Shown here piece by piece: positions 56,903-62,000 of a DNA stretch of 62,000 nucleotides. The number at the start of each line of letters is the position of its first letter. The first letter of the stretch is position 1. Under the pieces are notes generated by a model. That model was not told the origin of the DNA and did no database searches. It saw only the letters and a program-made list of their open reading frames with translations. Location of the stretch: assembly GCA_016946835.1 (NCBI GenBank), contig JACVTC010000069.1:840001-902000 (forward strand), in the 5' to 3' direction. The stretch is from Neocallimastix lanati (nom. inval.) (Eukaryota; Neocallimastigomycota; Neocallimastigomycetes; Neocallimastigales; Neocallimastigaceae). The position numbers and the translations under genes are program-made.

Positions 56903-59900
56903 TGAGAATATAAAAAATTATATTAAGAAAAATCTTAATAAAGAACTTAATAATTATATTAAAAAAAATAAATTAAATAGAAATAAAGATAGAGAAGAAA
57001 TTGAAAACATTAGAAATAAATTTATTAGAAATAAAGCTAATGAATTTATTGAAAAGATTACCAAAAAGTGAAATTAATAAATTTTTATCGAAATTAAAAG
57101 ATACTAAAAAATATAAAAAAACAAATAATTAATGAAATAATAAAAAATGAAGAAGTGTCAAAACATATTGTTTGTAGAGAAGCTAAAAACGATATATTAA
57201 TTGAAATGAATGAAAATAGTTCAGAAGGTAAAAAAATAAATTTAATGGTGTCTAAAGTTGAGGAACATAGAAATACAATAATGAATAATAATAATGAAAT
57301 ACGAAAAAAATTTGAAAGATAATTTAGGAGTTATAAAATATGAATATACAGAGCGGTATATCAATAGAAAATTAGAAAATTTAAATTCTAAAAAAAAATA
57401 AATCAATTAAACAGTCGAATAATATAGTTAATGATATTTTAGCTGAAGAAAATAACATTATATATGAAGAATATCAGGAATATGATGATAATTTTCTAAA
57501 AAATATAAATTATAAAAATTACAAAAATAAAGAAATTACAACGCTATTTGAAAAAGAAATTAGCCCATTTTTCGATGATAATAATAAACCCACTAAGGAA
57601 GATTTAGTTAGTATATTTAATAAATTTGAAATTAAAAATTATTTACTAACTTTAAATATAAATACAGATGATAATAGAATAACTACTTTTGAAGAAAATT
57701 TTAAATCTTATTTAAACAAATTAAAAATTAATAAAAAAGAAAATTTAAGAATTAATATAAATATTGCTTTTAAAAATGTTTTTAGAGAAACATTATATGA
57801 TCCAGATAATATTAAACATAACGTAGCAGATTTTAAAATATTAAATATTATTAATGAAAGGGAAAAAGATGATTTTAATGAGGATGAGAAAAGGGATATA
57901 ATATATATCTTACAGAAATATACTATATTTGTTCCAAATGCAATTAAAAATATTAAAGAATATTAAGATGGTGAAAGAGAATTAATAGATTGGGTAAAAC
58001 AAGAGTTACATAGTAAAAAACTATATGAGAACATTAAAGTAGATGAAAAATTATAATATAATGATGATAAACATGAAAATATAGAAAAAAAAACAAATAA
58101 TTATAATAGAAATATAAAAAATGATCCAGTTATGAAAAGTAAAGATGGATATGTAGAAGATAAATATATAGATTTTGTTGCATCAAATGGATATATTCTT
58201 CGTAATAGCAAAGGAGATAGATATGAAACATTTATTCCTCAATATGATGATGTTGATTTAGGTGATAATTTAAATATTAACATTAAAGGATATAGATATA
58301 GATATAAAGATAATAAAAATGATATTAATAAATTAAATGTAAATGGAATTCCTAAATATTTGCAAAATGATAAAATAATTGAATTAATTAAAGATAGTAT
58401 TATTGATAGTCAAAAAAATACTAATTTGGAAAATTTTTTGAATTCTTTCAAAGATAATAAAAGTATGAATGATATTAAAGAAGATTCCAATTCATGGATT
58501 AATAATATATTAAAATATAATATTGTTGATATATTTTTAAATGCTTATGATAAAAATAAGGAATTGAAAGATTTGAAAGAAAATATATTAAATGCAAATA
58601 ATTTAAATGAAGTTATACAAAAAGCACATAAAGAATATAGATGAAGAATCTCTTGATAAAAATAGTGAAATATATGATGGAGAAAATATAGATAAATATA
58701 AAATTATATTAGAAAAATTGAGAGTAGGTAAAAATTTAAACGAAGATGAAAATAAACTAATATCTAATATATTATCTAAAATATTTGATAATAATAATAA
58801 AGACAACGAAGAAATTAAAAAAATAAAACAAAAAATAAATGATAAAATAGAAATAAGTATACAAAAATCAAGTAATGTTGCAAATAAATCATCTGAATTA
58901 ATTAATTTAATTAGTGGTACAAATCTTAATGCAAACAAACAAAGAAAAGAATATGAGTTTTTAAATAAAGATGAAAAAACAAACAAATATATAATTAAAA
59001 AAGATCATCCTAAATATAAAGAGACACAAACTATTAATTTGAAAGAAAAAAAGGATAATTTTAATGAAAAACATGATTTTAATTTTTTTGGTAATATACT
59101 ATGTGATTTTTACAATAGAGATAAATATAATTCTTTAGGAACTCTAACTTTTGATTTTGTCGATAAAACTATAGATAAAGAAAAACTAAAAGAAAATAAA
59201 GATATGAATATAAAATTAGAATTTTTAAATGGAGGTACATCATCAAATTCACATGAACAATTTGTTATCATTAATAATGATGGAACAAATAATGGTATAT
59301 CCATGGATAAAGAACATTTTGCCGAAACAAATAAATCAATAAAATTGAAAAGCATAATAGATAATAAAAATAATGATGAAGAATTATGTTCTGTTGGAGG
59401 TATGAAAAAACATAAAAGCCAAAGAAAAAGAAGTAATAATAGTTGTCATTACGTACCTAATATGGTAATTAATAATAAAGAAAATAATTCAGAAAATAGA
59501 AAGTATTCATCCTATGAAAAAAATTTAGATAACATAGCATTTGCAATTCTTGCAGCTGGAAAAGTAGATGGATCAGTGGCTAAAGAATTAGATAAAAATA
59601 GTCAATTAGTTCCTATTAAAATAAAAATAACTATAAATGGAGTAGAACACGAATTGTTTATTAAAGATATTATTACTAATTTAAAAGAATTAGAAGGTAA
59701 AGAATTAGAAAATAAATTTAGTAAATTATATGATATGGCAATAATTAAATATTCAGAAAATTTCAATACATATTATGATGAAGAAAAAGACAAATTGTAT
59801 TATAGTGAAAATCCATCTGATAGTATAAAGAAGAAAAATATATTATCACATATAATTAATTCATATAATATTAACAATAATGATGAAATTGAACCTATTG

Positions 59901-62000
59901 AATTAAGTCCTGATGATATAAATTTGCATTATTCTTCAAATAATGAACTGGATAATAAATTTAAATCTTTTATTTATAATGCTAATGAATATGAACTTTT
60001 AAATTAAGATGTTTTTAATAGTGAAGAGTATTCCAAAATTGTTGACAAATATTGGAATGAATCTAATGAAATGTCAAATAGTGATAAAGAAATTGATGCA
60101 CTATATAAAATGGTATCAGTTCATTGTGTAAAATCAATAAGATGTAATAAACAATTTAAGAGAGCAAATAACGATAAATTATTATATACTATTGTTCATT
60201 ATACTAGTGAAAACAAAGGAAATAATATAGATAATTATTCATTAATTATAAATAATGAAGAAACAGAATAAACAATTAATGCTTTTACCAATACAAAAGA
60301 TGAATCTAAAAATTATAAATTTGATGAATTAAATGAATATAAAGAATACACTTGTGAAGATTTAAATATACTCAATAAAAATAAAAATGCAAATAAAATT
60401 TATATTGGTAACATAGAATATGCTATCAAACCAGGTTTAGGACTTATTGATGAATGTGAATTTGATCTTAAAGATATGACTGGTAAAGTAGTAGAACCCA
60501 ATAGTATTTTTATCGAAAATTCAGACACTAATAAAGAATATAATGAAGAATACAATAATAAATATATTGAAAGGAAATATGATGTTAAAAATAACGGAAA
60601 ATACAATATGAATTTAATAAAAGCAGAAGCTTTAGATATATATGTTGATTGTTAACTTTCTATGGAAGATGTAGGAAAAAAATTATTGGGAAAACGTTAT
60701 GTACACGATGAATTGTCTAAAAATGAAATGAAAATATTTAATAATTATTCAAATATATTAATAAATAATGATTATGATAATGAAAATAGAATTGTTCATT
60801 TCAGTAATGAAAAAGATTTTAATTCAAATTTTGATAACCTTAAAGAATCAGTAAATTTGCAAAATGAAATAAAAACGATAAAAAATCATTAAAGTGGATG
60901 TCCGGCTAAAAATCCTAAATTAAGTAAAAGAGGAAATGCTAATGGAGGTAAATGCTTAAGATACACAGAAGTATTAAAGAATTATGGAGCAGAAAATAGT
61001 TTAGTTGATTCATTAAATACTCTTAAACAGTATGATTCAGAAAATATAATTTTAAATGAAAATAAAAAAAGCATATCTAGTCCAAAAGAATTATGTAAAA
61101 ATGCTGAAACATTAAAAAATGTACTCAATATTTCCTTGGAAAATTTTGAAAATATAGATAATATGAGTGATGAAGAAAGTGAGAAATTAATTATTAATTT
61201 TCTTGTATTTGTAAAAGGCTTAGATTATTGTTATAAAAGTGCTAACTATTTAAATCATAAATCTATTAAAAATATAAATAAATATGATATAGATGATATG
61301 TTTAAATTATGTAGCGATATCATAAGACATTATAGAACTAAGCACGATGGCGATGGTGTTGTTCATAAAAAGGGAGTAATATTAATTAAAGTAGAACAAC
61401 CAACGTTAAATATAGATCTAGAATCTAAATATGTAAATGATGAATTACACGAAATATATAATAATTTACACGATTTAATTAACGAATATGATCAAGATAT
61501 AACTAATATTAATTTAGTTGATGATATGGATATAAATAATAAATCAGGAAGAGAAAATCGAAACAAGGAATTAAAATATTTATTATAGCTATATTGTTCC
61601 AGACATTCAAAATCGAAACAACTATTATCGTTCATATATATATTAACATATAAACAATATGGATGTTTGATTGTATTTTTATGCCAAATAATTCAGAAAG
61701 TGTTTATAAGTTAAAAATGGTATTGATAGTAAATTAAATAAAGATTATCCAAATAATAAAGAAGTTCAAAATCATCTTTTATTATATAAAGATACGATTG
61801 GTTTTATCGAAAAAATTAATGTAAAATCAACAAACATATTAAATTCTGACCATGTTATAGGTGAAGTGGATATTGAAGATTATATATTTAATGATCCTAA
61901 TTCAAAAATGTATGTAAAGCGTTATTTTGATAAATTAAAGGATGATCTCTATAATATTGATACTGATGAGGAACATATAAATTCTGTAAATAAAATTAAT
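56903..62000 (+). pseudogene. Very large Lys/Asn-rich gene, broken, runs off window
   Basis: From ATG-like sequence near 56903 a coherent protein can be followed to the window end, so at least ~1690 residues. Frameshifts lie near 57069, 57320, 57395, 58625 and ~61590-61710. Between 58607 and 61588 there is no frameshift but four TAA codons (60005, 60269, 60653, 60890). Two more TAA lie at 57963 and 58054. The N-terminal part is coiled-coil-like; the middle contains NSCHYVPNMVINNK and HEQFVIINNDGTNNG; the later part contains SGCPAKNPKLSKRG and FLVFVKGLDYCYKSAN. No family was recognised and there is no membrane segment. Confidence 0.6.

Noticed and set aside
56903-62000. Alternative genetic code with TAA as sense
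   Set aside because: The intact ankyrin and LURP-one genes use TAA as terminator and contain no internal TAA.

Overview
The window looks like a chromosomal segment of a very AT-rich eukaryote, most likely an anaerobic gut fungus (Neocallimastigomycota). The evidence is long A/T homopolymers and poly-Asn runs, two large ankyrin-repeat genes of the 'NKDLVEYLVEHGADINK' kind, chromodomain Ty3/gypsy retrotransposons, a LINE reverse-transcriptase relic, and CCCTAA (TTAGGG-type) telomere-like arrays. No bacterial, organellar, rRNA or CRISPR signal was seen. The taxon is inferred from protein style; no alignment was run.

Layout. 1-837 is low-complexity DNA with a tRNA T-arm-like scrap. 838-3629 is a small LTR element (family C) with a decayed Asn-rich Gag, lying against a reverse-strand gypsy relic (copy A, 3.6-5.8 kb). 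Copy A breaks off at a CCCTAA array. 5.8-7.1 kb holds a Cys-rich secreted-peptide exon and short coding scraps. 7.1-8.6 kb holds two abutting solo LTRs (families B and G).

9.6-28.9 kb is one old forward gypsy copy (B). It is split by nested insertions that can be unpicked from target-site duplications (TSDs). Copy B contains solo LTR D1 (TSD CTGG) and element E (370-bp LTRs, TSD GTAAC). E contains solo LTR F (TSD GTAAT) and, separately, LTRs D2 and LTR-B2 at one target site. F contains the nearly intact reverse-strand gypsy G (17390-25624, TSD TAAC). The 3' LTR of G contains solo LTR H (TSD CTAAA). This is five levels deep.

29-45 kb is mostly AT-rich spacer with two copies of a MITE, an ankyrin gene at 32.0-33.7 kb (+), an ABCA-type transporter relic at 39.1-40.1 kb and a second ankyrin gene at 40.6-42.7 kb (-). 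45.4-48.1 kb is a reverse-strand mosaic of a second gypsy lineage and a copia relic. 49.3 kb encodes a LURP-one/Tubby-like protein, 52.2 kb a 56-residue two-helix membrane peptide, and 52.9-53.7 kb a LINE relic.

54.4-62.0 kb is a cluster of broken genes: a reverse-strand beta-rich (possibly lectin-like) gene, a reverse-strand secreted Cys-rich peptide gene, and a forward gene of more than 5 kb running off the right edge. They carry many premature TAA codons but long stretches without frameshifts.

The host genes that look intact are the two ankyrin proteins, the LURP-one protein and possibly the small membrane peptide. Everything else is mobile DNA, relics or spacer. The most unusual signals are tRNA-like A-box/B-box modules inside the LTRs of families E and F, telomere-like repeats at the gag break in two different gypsy copies, and the five-level nest.
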